A stretch of 64,000 nucleotides of DNA from Mucilaginibacter_A sp050954285 (GTDB lineage Bacteria; Bacteroidota; Bacteroidia; Sphingobacteriales; Sphingobacteriaceae): NCBI GenBank assembly GCA_050954285.1, contig JBPBPL010000013.1, forward strand, positions 62,001-126,000. The letters are read 5' to 3'. Within the stretch, counting starts at the first letter, position 1. Every line of letters begins with the position of its first letter. The notes beneath the pieces were generated by a model. That model was given only the letters and a program-made list of their open reading frames with translations, was not told the origin of the DNA and did not search any database. The position numbers and the translations under genes were made by a program. Positions 1-8,836 of the stretch are shown here, piece by piece.

Positions 1-1
1 T

Positions 2-928
2 GGTGCTCTGGGAACATACCTCGGCAGTACTTATGTAAATGATTTTACCATTTACGGCCGTAACTTTCACGTACTGGAACAGGCTGATTCTTCCTATCGA
101 ACAGATATTAAAAATCTTGGACAATATTATGTCAGAAATCAGGCTGGTACAATGGTGCCTTTAAGTACACTTACTTCATACAAAGTAATTGAAAGTGCTC
201 CGCTTATTTCGCACTATAACTTGTTCCGTTCTTCTGAAATTGATGGTGGCCAAGCTCCGGGATACAGTAGTGGCGATGCTTTAAATGCCTTAAAAGAAGT
301 AGCCGCAAAAACTTTACCACAAGGCTACGGCTACGAGTTTTCTGGTTTAAGCCGGGAAGAGCTAGCATCAGGTTCAAAAACCATTTACATTTTTGGTTTA
401 TCCATCATGTTTGTGTTTTTATTCCTTGCAGCTTTGTACGAAAGCTGGTCAGTTCCGTTCTCGGTGCTTTTAGCGGTGCCAATTGGTGCATTTGGTGCCA
501 TCTTATTCTTAACTTTCGTACCTCATATTGATAATAATATTTACGCGCAAATTGGATTAATTACACTGATTGGTTTAGCCGCTAAAAATGCCATTTTGAT
601 TGTAGAGTTTGCCAAAGAACGCGTAGATAAAGGGATGGATTTGGAAGAATCAACGCTGGAAGCAGTGAGGCTTCGTTTGCGCCCAATCGTCATGACTTCC
701 CTAGCCTTTATGTTGGGTGTTTTACCATTAGTATTTGCTTCCGGTGCGGGTGCCCAATCCAGGCAAACTATTGGATTCACGGTTTTAGGCGGGATGCTGG
801 CTGCTACGCTAATTGCTATTTTTATTGTTCCGGTTCTATATGTGATTATTACTAAAGTAGCTTATGGCAAGAAAAAGCTGGAAGAAATGAAAGCTAATTA
901 CAAGCCAGAAGAAGGAAAGGATCATTAA
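2..928 (+). CDS. RND efflux pump inner-membrane subunit (HAE1/AcrB type), 3' part
   Basis: This is the C-terminal part of a proton-driven RND exporter that works with a periplasmic adaptor and a TolC-type channel. The frame is already open at base 2, well before the first ATG at 152, so the gene starts outside the window; about 308 residues of a family length near 1,050 remain. After a periplasmic porter/docking stretch come the last five membrane segments, with family motifs such as ALYESWSVPFSVLLAVP, GLAAKNAILIVEFAKE and RLRPIVMTSLAFMLGVLPL, and a charged cytoplasmic tail. A hairpin terminator follows 20 bp after the stop. The substrate cannot be told from this fragment. Confidence 0.95.
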   Translation, partial: GALGTYLGSTYVNDFTIYGRNFHVLEQADSSYRTDIKNLGQYYVRNQAGTMVPLSTLTSYKVIESAPLISHYNLFRSSEIDGGQAPGYSSGDALNALKEVAAKTLPQGYGYEFSGLSREELASGSKTIYIFGLSIMFVFLFLAALYESWSVPFSVLLAVPIGAFGAILFLTFVPHIDNNIYAQIGLITLIGLAAKNAILIVEFAKERVDKGMDLEESTLEAVRLRLRPIVMTSLAFMLGVLPLVFASGAGAQSRQTIGFTVLGGMLAATLIAIFIVPVLYVIITKVAYGKKKLEEMKANYKPEEGKDH

Positions 929-948
929 AGCCTGCTAGTTTTAGATGC

Positions 949-984
949 ATAAAAGAAGTATCAGTTTTCTGATGCTTCTTTTAT
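949..984 (+). terminator. Hairpin terminator built from two inverted copies of the 12-mer motif
   Basis: A 16-bp stem (949-964 with 969-984, one G-T pair) and a TTTT loop follow the RND gene. Each arm is a copy of the recurrent motif ATRCTTCTTTTA. A T-rich run follows the second arm. Confidence 0.75.
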
Positions 985-1090
985 ATTTTATGATAAAATT
1001 ATTTCTTTTTTCATTAAATAGCTTTAGATTTATAACTGTTGACCATTAGATTCTGATCCTAAAATAAAATATATAAACCATTTTTATAGG

Positions 1091-3241
1091 ATGAAATTTT
1101 ACAGCATTTTATGGATCTGTTTCTTTTTAATGCTGATTAAAGTAAATGCACAAATCTGTCCGGAAAATATTGGTTTTGAAAACGGCACCTTAAAAAATTG
1201 GGTATGTTATGTCGGCAGTATTTCCAGAGCTGGTGATATCACTGTTTCACCATCGCTTCCAGTTTCCGGCAGGCACACTATCCTTAAATACGCACTTAAT
1301 CAGCTCGACCCTTACGGACAATTTCCGGTTACCTGCCCAAACGGAAGTTTGTATTCTTTAAAGCTGGGAAATGATGGCACAGGGGCGCAGGCAGAAAGAG
1401 TAAGTTATACATTTACCGTTCCTAATAATCAAACTTACAGCATCATTTATAATTATGCAGTTGTTTTTCAAAACCCGGATCATGCATATTATGAACAGCC
1501 TAAATTTACAGCTCGGGTTTTTGATGTAGCGTCTAATCAATACATCAGTTGCGGCTCTTTTGAGTTTGTTGCTTCCTCAGGTTTACCGGGCTTTCAGCAA
1601 TCAAGCGTTGGAGGCAGCGTATTTTATAAACCATGGGCACCTATCACCATTAATCTTTTTGGATATGCCGGGAAAACCCTCCGGTTGGAGTTTACAACGA
1701 ATGACTGCACACGCGGAGGCCATTTCGGTTATGCTTATATTGATGTAAATGAAAATTGCGCCTCACCAATTACCGGAAATACGTATTGTGCCGGAACAAG
1801 CATTTTAAAAATGAGTGCACCGGCTGGTTTCAAGGATTATTACTGGTACAATGATGATTTTTCTAAAGTGCTTGGTAACAGCAATACGTTAACCATTTCG
1901 CCTGCACCGCCAGATCAAACACATTATGCCTTACGCATTGTGCCCTATCCGGGTTTAGGTTGTGAAGATACCCTTTATACCACTATAAATGCTTCACCGG
2001 ATGTGCTAACTTTAAAGGTTCGGGATACTATAATGGGTTGTGCATCAGGCATCAGCCTGAAAACTAAAAGCATTACAGACGGCAGTAGTCCAAACCTCAC
2101 ATATTCTTATTTTAGTGATCCGGATGCAGAGAATTTTGTTCCCGATCCTGATAATGTAATCACCAGTGGAACCTATTATATCAAAGCCGTAAACGCTGGA
2201 GGTTGTACAGACATTAAGCCAATTTATGTCAATTTGCAAAACGCGCCTTCTGTCATCATTTCTAATCCTGATCCGGTATGTTATCCGGATAAAATTGATC
2301 TCACACAAGCTAAAATTACGGTTGGAAGTAGTGCTGCGTTAACTTACACTTACTGGAAAGATGCTATTGCAACTATACCTGTGGTCTCACCTGGTTCAAT
2401 TGATTCGGCTGGAACCTATTACATCAAAGGTGCCAATACTGTTGGTTGTACGATTGTTGCCCCGGTAATAGTTACGATAGGGAAAAAGCCCAATTTAATT
2501 ATTCAAAATATTGCTGCCTGTTTAGCTGTCAGTTTAACCAGCTCTATAGTTACTACCGGTAGTGATCCTAATTTGGTCTATTCTTACTATAGTGATGTTG
2601 CTGCAACACAAATTTTACCTTCTCCGCAAAACATTACCCAAACCGGTACTTACTATATCAAAGCAACAAATGTGGCTGGTTGTTATGCTTTAGCTCCAGT
2701 GCATGCTCAAATATATGGTCTTCCGGTTTTCACGGTAAATACTCCTTCACCAGTTGTATTTCCAGCTACTGTGGATTTAGCAGCTACTATTAATGGCCGC
2801 GATAGTTTAAGTTATTCTTACTGGCAAGATACTGCCACAACCATAGCTTTGGATAATTATACTTCGGTACAAAAAACAGGAACGTACTACATCAAGGCCA
2901 GCAACAAAACTGGTTGTACTTTAGTGTTATCTGTTGCCGTGGTGATCAATCCGCCGCCGGTAATCAAGATTATTGCTCCAAATACTTTCACCCCAAACGG
3001 TGATGGCACGAATGACTTGTTCACCATCAGTTACATAGGTGTGTTACAGGTTGATTATTTCAAAATTTTTAACCGCTACGGCCAGCAGGTTTTTGAAACC
3101 AAGCAGCTCAGCAACTTCTGGGACGGTACCTTTAACGGTAGCAAAATTCCAATCGGTGCTTATTACTGGGTTTTAGAAGGATCAGATACTTACCGTAAAG
3201 AGCGGGTGGTGAAATCGGGAAATATTACAGTAATTCGGTAG
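1091..3241 (+). CDS. Secreted repeat protein with type B T9SS C-terminal domain
   Basis: This 716-residue protein is predicted to be exported by Sec and then by the type IX secretion system to the surface or medium. A signal peptide ends near VNAQ (residue 21). Residues about 25-230 form a beta-rich domain of unknown role. Residues about 310-625 hold four related Ig-like units of about 80 residues, each ending in a (S/A/T)GTYYIK(A/G).N..GC motif. The last 85 residues, opening APNTFTPNGDGTND and containing FKIFNRYGQQVFE and WDGTFNG, are the gliding-motility-associated (CHU_C, type B) sorting domain. No enzyme motif is visible; adhesion is a guess. It converges on the esterase at 3339, with a strong hairpin between. 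Confidence 0.9.
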   Translation: MKFYSILWICFFLMLIKVNAQICPENIGFENGTLKNWVCYVGSISRAGDITVSPSLPVSGRHTILKYALNQLDPYGQFPVTCPNGSLYSLKLGNDGTGAQAERVSYTFTVPNNQTYSIIYNYAVVFQNPDHAYYEQPKFTARVFDVASNQYISCGSFEFVASSGLPGFQQSSVGGSVFYKPWAPITINLFGYAGKTLRLEFTTNDCTRGGHFGYAYIDVNENCASPITGNTYCAGTSILKMSAPAGFKDYYWYNDDFSKVLGNSNTLTISPAPPDQTHYALRIVPYPGLGCEDTLYTTINASPDVLTLKVRDTIMGCASGISLKTKSITDGSSPNLTYSYFSDPDAENFVPDPDNVITSGTYYIKAVNAGGCTDIKPIYVNLQNAPSVIISNPDPVCYPDKIDLTQAKITVGSSAALTYTYWKDAIATIPVVSPGSIDSAGTYYIKGANTVGCTIVAPVIVTIGKKPNLIIQNIAACLAVSLTSSIVTTGSDPNLVYSYYSDVAATQILPSPQNITQTGTYYIKATNVAGCYALAPVHAQIYGLPVFTVNTPSPVVFPATVDLAATINGRDSLSYSYWQDTATTIALDNYTSVQKTGTYYIKASNKTGCTLVLSVAVVINPPPVIKIIAPNTFTPNGDGTNDLFTISYIGVLQVDYFKIFNRYGQQVFETKQLSNFWDGTFNGSKIPIGAYYWVLEGSDTYRKERVVKSGNITVIR

Positions 3242-3267
3242 GTGGGTTTATTAAATTATCAATACTG

Positions 3268-3330
3268 TTTGTATCACAATTTTAATGAATCAAATGTTAA
3301 ACATTCAATTCATTAAAATTGTGATACAAA
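3268..3330. terminator. Bidirectional terminator between convergent genes
   Basis: A perfect 23-bp stem (3268-3290 with 3308-3330) encloses a 17-base loop that can form a further small stem. It starts with TTT and ends with AAA, so it can serve both converging genes. It is unrelated to the 12-mer motif. Confidence 0.85.
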
Positions 3331-3338
3331 ATCACCTA

Positions 3339-4100
3339 TCAACCTTTTAAAACTTCCATCCACGTATGCGCCATCAACTGTGCACCCGCCAACGTTGGAT
3401 GCACGCCATCGGCAGTCCAGTAGCTGCCCGGAGCAGATTTAACCGCTTTATCAAACACAGATTGTAAGGGGATAAAAACAGCATCAAAAGCCTGGGCCAT
3501 TTCGCGGGAAGCCTGCTGATATTCCGGGAACTCCGGGTACCAGGTTTTATCCACCGCTTTTACATCCGGCACGGCAAAAGGTTCTGCAATAACCAGTTTC
3601 ACATTTGGTAAAGCTTTTTTAGTGCGTTCCAGCAACGCTTTGTAATCATTACGAAATATTTCTATCGTACCGTTATACTTGCCATCGTGTTTGTGCCAGT
3701 AATCATTCACTCCAATCAATATACTCAAAATATCCGGTTTCAGGTTCAAGCAATCAGTATCCCAGCGTTCGGCTAGCTGATAAACTTTGTTGCCGCTGAT
3801 GCCTGTGTTATAAATTTTGAGGTTTTTTTCCGGATACTTAAATAACAGTTCCGCAGCAGCGGCCATGGCATAGCCGGAGCCTAAAGCGTTTGGATTATTC
3901 GGGTTCATATCGTCCTTTTTTCTTCCGGCATCCGTAATAGAATCGCCCTGAAAAAGGATCGTATTATTCGTTCCGATAGCAAGCTTGCTCACTTTCGCCT
4001 CAGCAAAAGCCGAAGTAACAATTTCTGTAAGTGCCAAAGTAGAAACGCTGGCGATAGAACCGGTTTTAATAAAATTCCGGCGAGAAGTTAATTGACTCAT
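3339..4100 (-). CDS. SGNH/GDSL hydrolase with Tat-like signal
   Basis: A 253-residue esterase of the SGNH superfamily, similar to rhamnogalacturonan-acetylesterase-like enzymes. The N-terminus reads SRRNFIK followed by a hydrophobic stretch to about residue 33, a twin-arginine type signal. Catalytic blocks are visible: FQGDSITD with Ser54, NTGISGN (Gly of the oxyanion hole), GVND with Asn132, and DGVHPT with Asp231 and His234. Deacetylation of a plant or microbial polysaccharide is likely but the substrate is unknown. It lies 34 bp after another SGNH esterase (4135-5286) on the same strand, so the two are probably one operon. Codons near 3471-3485 contain the GT form of the recurrent 12-mer. 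Confidence 0.9.
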   Translation of the reverse strand: MSQLTSRRNFIKTGSIASVSTLALTEIVTSAFAEAKVSKLAIGTNNTILFQGDSITDAGRKKDDMNPNNPNALGSGYAMAAAAELLFKYPEKNLKIYNTGISGNKVYQLAERWDTDCLNLKPDILSILIGVNDYWHKHDGKYNGTIEIFRNDYKALLERTKKALPNVKLVIAEPFAVPDVKAVDKTWYPEFPEYQQASREMAQAFDAVFIPLQSVFDKAVKSAPGSYWTADGVHPTLAGAQLMAHTWMEVLKG

Positions 4101-4134
4101 AATAAATATTTAAGTTGATAAATTGGTTTTAGGT

Positions 4135-5286
4135 TTACCATTTGATCTGCTGATTGATAAAAGCAATCAAATCATCAGCCATTACCTGTTGCTCGGCAAC
4201 TTTTGGATGACCAGGCGTATTTTTAAAAGGAAAAAAATGCGTAAATATTTTGCGGTCGTTCAGCTGGCTTACCGCTTTTAAGATATAACCCGGCCAGGGT
4301 GAACCTGTTTGAGTGGCATCCATACTACCTAAAGCGCAGATAATCTGAGCGTTTGGGTATTTACTGCGGAGGTTTTGCACAAAATTTTTATAAGCCAAAA
4401 CAATAGTTTCTGCGGAAGGAGCGTGCGTGCCAAAGCGATGTTTAAATTCTGGATGATCCGGATTTTTAGTGAGCCAGGCATCATTTTGAAACAGATTGAT
4501 CACTACTAAATCAGGCGTATATTTAGAGAAATCCCATTTACTGGTCGAATCGGTAGCATCCAAACGGTCGTACATTTCCGGCATAATCAGCGGAAACCAG
4601 CTCAATAAAACACCAATCCCACTTTTGGCAATGCAGGAATACTGCGCATTAAAATGCCGCGCCGTGATGGCGGCGTAGCTCAGGTAGTTATTTTCGAAGT
4701 ATCCGATAGAAGAATCATCTTTATAATCTTCAGTTGAATATCCGCAGGTAATTGAATTACCGTAAAACTCAATTTTACGTTTTTGCAGTTTGGATGCAGG
4801 CAGGAGCGATGCTTCTTTTATCGGCATAAAACCGTAGAACCAGGTTTTGCCTTTGTCCCATTCCGTTCTTTTAAATAATTCCAACGTATGTTTTCCTGCG
4901 GATAAATCAGAGGCTAAAATATAGTTTTTCCGGGAAGTGTCCGGATGGATTTTGGCGGTTACTTTTCCATCCAGAATCACGTTGTAATAGTTGGAAGTGT
5001 CCTGATCTTTCAAAACCGCTCCAATCCCTGTTCCGGTAAAGTTAATTTTAACAGACGTGCCCGGCCACGAAAGCTCGGCTGCATCCGTTTTAAAACCGGT
5101 TCTGCCAGAATAAGTGATGCGTTGATCATCAAATCTGATAAGCTTGTTTTGCGCCCTTACACACGAAAAAAAGACCGATAAAAACAGTAGGAAAACAGAG
5201 GATTTTAACACGGATAAAATTTTATGTTGTACAGGTTGTGATTGCAATTTTACAGAAATGTTTTTAAGTATAAACAGATCTTTCAA
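4135..5286 (-). CDS. Carbohydrate esterase family 2-like acetyl esterase
   Basis: This 383-residue protein has the two-domain plan of CE2 acetylxylan esterases: an N-terminal hydrophobic export segment (about 28-45), a beta-sandwich of about 110 residues, then an SGNH domain. Catalytic residues visible are Ser178 in YGNSITCG, Asn268 in FQND and His360 in TPGHP. The Asp normally three residues before the His is absent, as known for CE2 Ser-His dyad enzymes. The start gives an unusually long pre-signal stretch, so a later start is possible. It is the first gene of a pair with 3339-4100. The stretch encoding MPIKEAS carries a full extended copy of the recurrent motif (4809-4835). Confidence 0.85.
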   Translation of the reverse strand: MKDLFILKNISVKLQSQPVQHKILSVLKSSVFLLFLSVFFSCVRAQNKLIRFDDQRITYSGRTGFKTDAAELSWPGTSVKINFTGTGIGAVLKDQDTSNYYNVILDGKVTAKIHPDTSRKNYILASDLSAGKHTLELFKRTEWDKGKTWFYGFMPIKEASLLPASKLQKRKIEFYGNSITCGYSTEDYKDDSSIGYFENNYLSYAAITARHFNAQYSCIAKSGIGVLLSWFPLIMPEMYDRLDATDSTSKWDFSKYTPDLVVINLFQNDAWLTKNPDHPEFKHRFGTHAPSAETIVLAYKNFVQNLRSKYPNAQIICALGSMDATQTGSPWPGYILKAVSQLNDRKIFTHFFPFKNTPGHPKVAEQQVMADDLIAFINQQIKW

Positions 5287-5454
5287 CTGTAAAAACTTAA
5301 TTATTCTACTCTTCGTAAATTAGCACAACAATACGTTAAAATACTACGTTAAATTGTTTTTCAGATCCAGCCAGCATTTTTAAAACCTCTGCCGGAAGCC
5401 TCCGATTTTTTTGCTTACTCAGCCACTACTTTTTTATACATAGCTTTTCACTTC

Positions 5455-6201
5455 ATGGGAATCCTCATTTTTTTTGTCCTACACTGGTATTTTTCGCTTT
5501 TTTTTCAATCTTTTTTCCATCATCGTTACGCAGCCCACGGTATGTTCACCATGAGCAAAACCTGGGAAAAAATCTTTTATGTTTGCTGTTTCATCACCCA
5601 GGGTTCATCCTACATTAGTGCTACCGCTTATGGTGTGATGCACCGTTTGCATCACGCGCATACTGATACTGAGCAGGACCCGCATTCACCGCATTACTCG
5701 GATAATATTGCGCTTTTATTGCTTAAAACCCGCAACAGTTACAACGATATTTTTACCGGCGAACATGACGTAAAGCAGAAATATAAAAAAGATCTGCCGG
5801 TTTGGGATGCTTTTGATAAAATTGCGCATAACTGGCTTGCCAGAGTAGGTTGGGGAGCTATTTATCTGGCTATTTATTGCTGGCTGGCTACGGCCTGGTG
5901 GCAGTTTCTTTTTCTTCCGCTTACATTTGCGATGGGCGCCTTACAAGGTTTGGCCGTTAACTGGTGGGCGCATCGTTTTGGTTACGAAAGTTACAAAGGT
6001 TCGGATACTTCTAAAAATATTCTGCCGGTTGATTTTCTTTTCTGGGGAGAAGCATATCATAACAATCACCACAAATTTCCGGGCCGGGCCAACAATGCCA
6101 TCAAATGGTTTGAGTTTGATGCCGGCTATCAGGTAATGCGTTTGTTCAATTTCATACACATTATCAAACTAAAACCAGCCGTGGCATTTGCCAAAATTTA
6201 G
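5455..6201 (+). CDS. Acyl-CoA/fatty-acid desaturase
   Basis: A 248-residue membrane-bound di-iron desaturase of the stearoyl-CoA delta-9 type, which puts a double bond into fatty acyl chains and adjusts membrane fluidity. The three histidine boxes are complete: HHRYAAH (residues 22-28), HRLHH (63-67) and HNNHH (202-206). Hydrophobic segments lie at about 1-20, 41-60 and 134-170. It is divergent from the CE2-like esterase. The open frame continues upstream without an ATG and encodes more hydrophobic residues (FAYSATTFLYIAFHF), so the true start could be an earlier non-ATG codon, but the ATG gives a normal family N-terminus. Confidence 0.92.
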   Translation: MGILIFFVLHWYFSLFFQSFFHHRYAAHGMFTMSKTWEKIFYVCCFITQGSSYISATAYGVMHRLHHAHTDTEQDPHSPHYSDNIALLLLKTRNSYNDIFTGEHDVKQKYKKDLPVWDAFDKIAHNWLARVGWGAIYLAIYCWLATAWWQFLFLPLTFAMGALQGLAVNWWAHRFGYESYKGSDTSKNILPVDFLFWGEAYHNNHHKFPGRANNAIKWFEFDAGYQVMRLFNFIHIIKLKPAVAFAKI

Positions 6202-6203
6202 GG

Positions 6204-6330
6204 TGATAAAAAAAGCATTGGTTTAGTTTAATAAAGTTTGTCATTCCGGCCGAAGGGTGAGATTTTTATCAAAGCAGTTTTAGTTTGATGAAGATTCCTC
6301 CTATTGTCGGAATGAAAAAACCAGAATGAC
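6204..6330. repeat. Intergenic repeat region with degenerate motif copy and GTCATTCCG inverted element
   Basis: A degenerate copy of the 12-mer motif (6204-6218) is followed by an element beginning GTCATTCCGGCCGAAGGG at 6240 and closing with TCGGAATGA and AGAATGAC near 6307-6330, giving short inverted ends. Its wider distribution cannot be judged from one copy. Confidence 0.45.
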
Positions 6331-6336
6331 ATAATC

Positions 6337-7353
6337 CTAATTCCGGCGATAATTATTCATTCCCGTTTTGGGCAATGCTTCTTTTACCACCTCTTTTTTT
6401 GATTTTAAAATATTGAAACTCGGCTGCACTATTTGGATGCTTTGTTTGGATAGATCGATGCTGGCATTCAGTTCAAATCCCAGCAAAATAATCAGCGAGT
6501 TGAGGTAAAGCCAGATCATCGTTACAATTAATGTTCCGATAGAGCCATAAACTTTATTGTAAGACGAAAAGTGGTTGATGTAATAACTGAAAACCAGCGA
6601 AGTCAGCACCGCCAAAATAGTAGCCAGAATAGAACCTGTACTCAAAAACTTCCATTTTTGAGCATGTGCCGGCGCATAGCGATATAAAATAGAAACGGTA
6701 ACAAAAAATAATAAAATCACCATGATCCAGCGGGTAACGGTAATCAGGAAAATCCAGAAAAGGCCGCTGCTGTGCAACTGATGACGCGTAAAAGTGATGA
6801 TCGTTTGCCCCAAAATCATAACGGAAATCCCGGAAATAAAAGCAAAAACGAGGAGCAGTGTTAAGATCAAAGCAACCCAGCGCCGATGAATCCAGCTGCG
6901 GGTTTCTTTGGTTAAAGCTGATTTATTGAAGGCTGCCATCAGATTGCTCACGCCGTTTGTTGCAAAAAAAACAGCCGATAAAAAGCCGAACGAGAGCAGT
7001 TCTCCATTCTGATTTTTAATAATATCTACAATTGTTCCCTGAAAAGCCAAAAAAGCGTTGTTTGGCATTACCGTAGCCAAAACCGATAATAATTTATCCT
7101 GAAAATGGTTGATCGGTATGTAGGGAATCAGCGTGAACATGAAAATAATACCCGGAAAAATAGCCAGCATCAGGTTATAAGCTAAGGCTGATGCTTTGTT
7201 TATCAGTGATTCTTTCTTGATCTCTCCAAAGAAAAACGCGCCGATTGTATAGAGTGGGAGTGAGTGAAAACCGGGCAAAATGAGCACTTTGGTCCAGTTC
7301 AGAAAATACTCGTAAAATTTAAACCGAAGCAGAAAACCGTGCAGCCAGAACAT
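6337..7353 (-). CDS. YihY/BrkB-family inner-membrane protein
   Basis: A 338-residue integral membrane protein of the YihY/BrkB family (once mislabelled ribonuclease BN). About six hydrophobic segments are visible, including the family stretch ALAYNLMLAIFPGIIFMF and YINHFSSYNKVYGSIGTLIV near the fifth segment. The molecular function of the family is not established. It is followed upstream on the same strand by a thioesterase and mltG, with 9 bp to the thioesterase stop, suggesting a common transcript. The C-terminal codons VKEAL form a TTC-type copy of the recurrent motif (6374-6388). Confidence 0.88.
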   Translation of the reverse strand: MFWLHGFLLRFKFYEYFLNWTKVLILPGFHSLPLYTIGAFFFGEIKKESLINKASALAYNLMLAIFPGIIFMFTLIPYIPINHFQDKLLSVLATVMPNNAFLAFQGTIVDIIKNQNGELLSFGFLSAVFFATNGVSNLMAAFNKSALTKETRSWIHRRWVALILTLLLVFAFISGISVMILGQTIITFTRHQLHSSGLFWIFLITVTRWIMVILLFFVTVSILYRYAPAHAQKWKFLSTGSILATILAVLTSLVFSYYINHFSSYNKVYGSIGTLIVTMIWLYLNSLIILLGFELNASIDLSKQSIQIVQPSFNILKSKKEVVKEALPKTGMNNYRRN

Positions 7354-7362
7354 GCTGCAAAG

Positions 7363-7770
7363 CTATACGAAAAAAGGTTTCAAACGTTCCAGAAAATCGG
7401 CAGAAGGCAGGCATGGCCGGCTTGTTTTTTGGTTGATAAAAACCAGTAGGGTTTCGCCAGTGTGGATCAGTTCCTGCTTTTCGTTATACAGTTCGTACAA
7501 AAAATGAATGCGAATACCGGGTATCTTTTCCATGATTACTTTAATGCTGATTTCCTCGTCGTACAAGGCTGGTTTCAGATATTTGCATTTCATTTCCAGC
7601 ACCGGCATAATGATGCCATCAGCTTCCATTCCGCTATATGTCATACCCAGACTGCGCAGCATTTCCACGCGCCCAACCTCATAAAACTCCGCATAATTAC
7701 CATAATACATATAGCCCATCTGATCAGTTTCGCCGTAACGCACGCGGAGTTTGGTGGTATGGGTAAACAT
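7363..7770 (-). CDS. Acyl-CoA thioesterase, hot-dog fold (YbgC/FadM-like)
   Basis: A 135-residue 4HBT-family thioesterase that hydrolyses acyl-CoA thioesters. The family signature is RYGETDQMGYMYYGNYAEFYE with the catalytic Asp at residue 16, followed by the usual helix. Its start codon overlaps the stop codon of mltG by one base (TGATG), which indicates translational coupling. The cluster suggests an envelope or lipid-linked role, but the substrate cannot be inferred. Confidence 0.9.
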   Translation of the reverse strand: MFTHTTKLRVRYGETDQMGYMYYGNYAEFYEVGRVEMLRSLGMTYSGMEADGIIMPVLEMKCKYLKPALYDEEISIKVIMEKIPGIRIHFLYELYNEKQELIHTGETLLVFINQKTSRPCLPSADFLERLKPFFV

Positions 7771-8825
7771 CAGCGTTTGATATTGCGATCGTTCAATGCC
7801 TGCTGAAACTTGTGCGCATTTACCAGATGATCGGCCATATTGGTTGCAAAATTATGGTAGCCGGAAAAATCATCCTTGGCGCACATGTAAATGTAATTGT
7901 GCTTTTTATAGTTTAAAACCGCTTTTACTGCGTTTACAGAAGGCATCATGATTGGGCCCGGCGGCAAACCAGTATTTAAATAGGTATTGTAAGGCGAATT
8001 GAAAACTAGATACTTGTTCAATACTCTTTTTATGGTGAAATCTTTCAAAGCAAAAATTACGGTCGGGTCAGCTTCCAGTTTCATGCCGCGATTAAGGCGG
8101 TTCAGATACAAACCTGCAATGGCAGGCATTTCGTTATCGTGAAGCGCTTCGGCATCCACAATTGAAGCTAAAATGCTAACTTGTACCGGCGTTAATCCGG
8201 CTGCTTTAGCTTGCTCTTTTCGTTCCGAAGTCCAGAATTTCTGGTATTCATCATTCATCCGCGTAAAAAACTTTTCCGCAGAACCGTTCCAGTACATTTT
8301 GTAAGAATTTGGCATGAACATTACATAAACATTATCCGGCGTAAAGCCAAAAGGTTTTAAATAGGCCGTGGAATCTAACAAACGAATAATTGAAACTGAA
8401 TCCGCTTCCAGTTTTTTGCCAATCATGCCGGCAAAAGTTTCTTTCAGCCGCACATTCTGGAAGGCCAGTTTTACCTGTTCCTGTTCGCCCAAAGCCAGCA
8501 TCCTGATCAGCTTTTTGTTGCTCATGCCTTTGTGCAAACGGTATTTGCCGGGTTTTACGCGGTTCTCATACTTCTCGCTGTAAGCAACCTGCATAAAAGA
8601 AGTACTGTCTTTTACAATACCTTTCTGCTTAATCGTTTTCAAAACATCTGCAAAGCCAGAACCTGTTTTAATGTACAGATAATCCTGATTATCAGTTACA
8701 TTTGGCCCGTAATATTTAAAGTAATAATTGAAACCCGTAAAAGCCAGTAGCAACAAAAACAGGATGCTCAGTGCAATGAAAAACTTTTTTAGCAGACCCG
8801 ATCTCTGGGTATTTTTTTCAGACAT
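7770..8825 (-). CDS. mltG: Endolytic murein transglycosylase MltG
   Basis: A 351-residue YceG-like lytic transglycosylase that cuts nascent peptidoglycan strands at the inner membrane. One N-terminal membrane segment lies at about 13-32, then a LysM-like region and the catalytic domain with RGMKLEADPTVIFAL and NTYLNTGLPPGPI. The family motif written IVExE in most members reads IVDAE here, so the first acidic residue is Asp while the second Glu is kept. The stop overlaps the thioesterase start. Next to PASTA and ddl genes, it belongs to a cell-wall cluster. Confidence 0.93.
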   Translation of the reverse strand: MSEKNTQRSGLLKKFFIALSILFLLLLAFTGFNYYFKYYGPNVTDNQDYLYIKTGSGFADVLKTIKQKGIVKDSTSFMQVAYSEKYENRVKPGKYRLHKGMSNKKLIRMLALGEQEQVKLAFQNVRLKETFAGMIGKKLEADSVSIIRLLDSTAYLKPFGFTPDNVYVMFMPNSYKMYWNGSAEKFFTRMNDEYQKFWTSERKEQAKAAGLTPVQVSILASIVDAEALHDNEMPAIAGLYLNRLNRGMKLEADPTVIFALKDFTIKRVLNKYLVFNSPYNTYLNTGLPPGPIMMPSVNAVKAVLNYKKHNYIYMCAKDDFSGYHNFATNMADHLVNAHKFQQALNDRNIKR

Positions 8826-8836
8826 GTTAGAATAAT

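Noticed and set aside
5350..5454. Upstream extension of the desaturase frame
   Set aside because: Hydrophobic and open, but no ATG, GTG or TTG in frame; the ATG at 5455 gives a normal protein.
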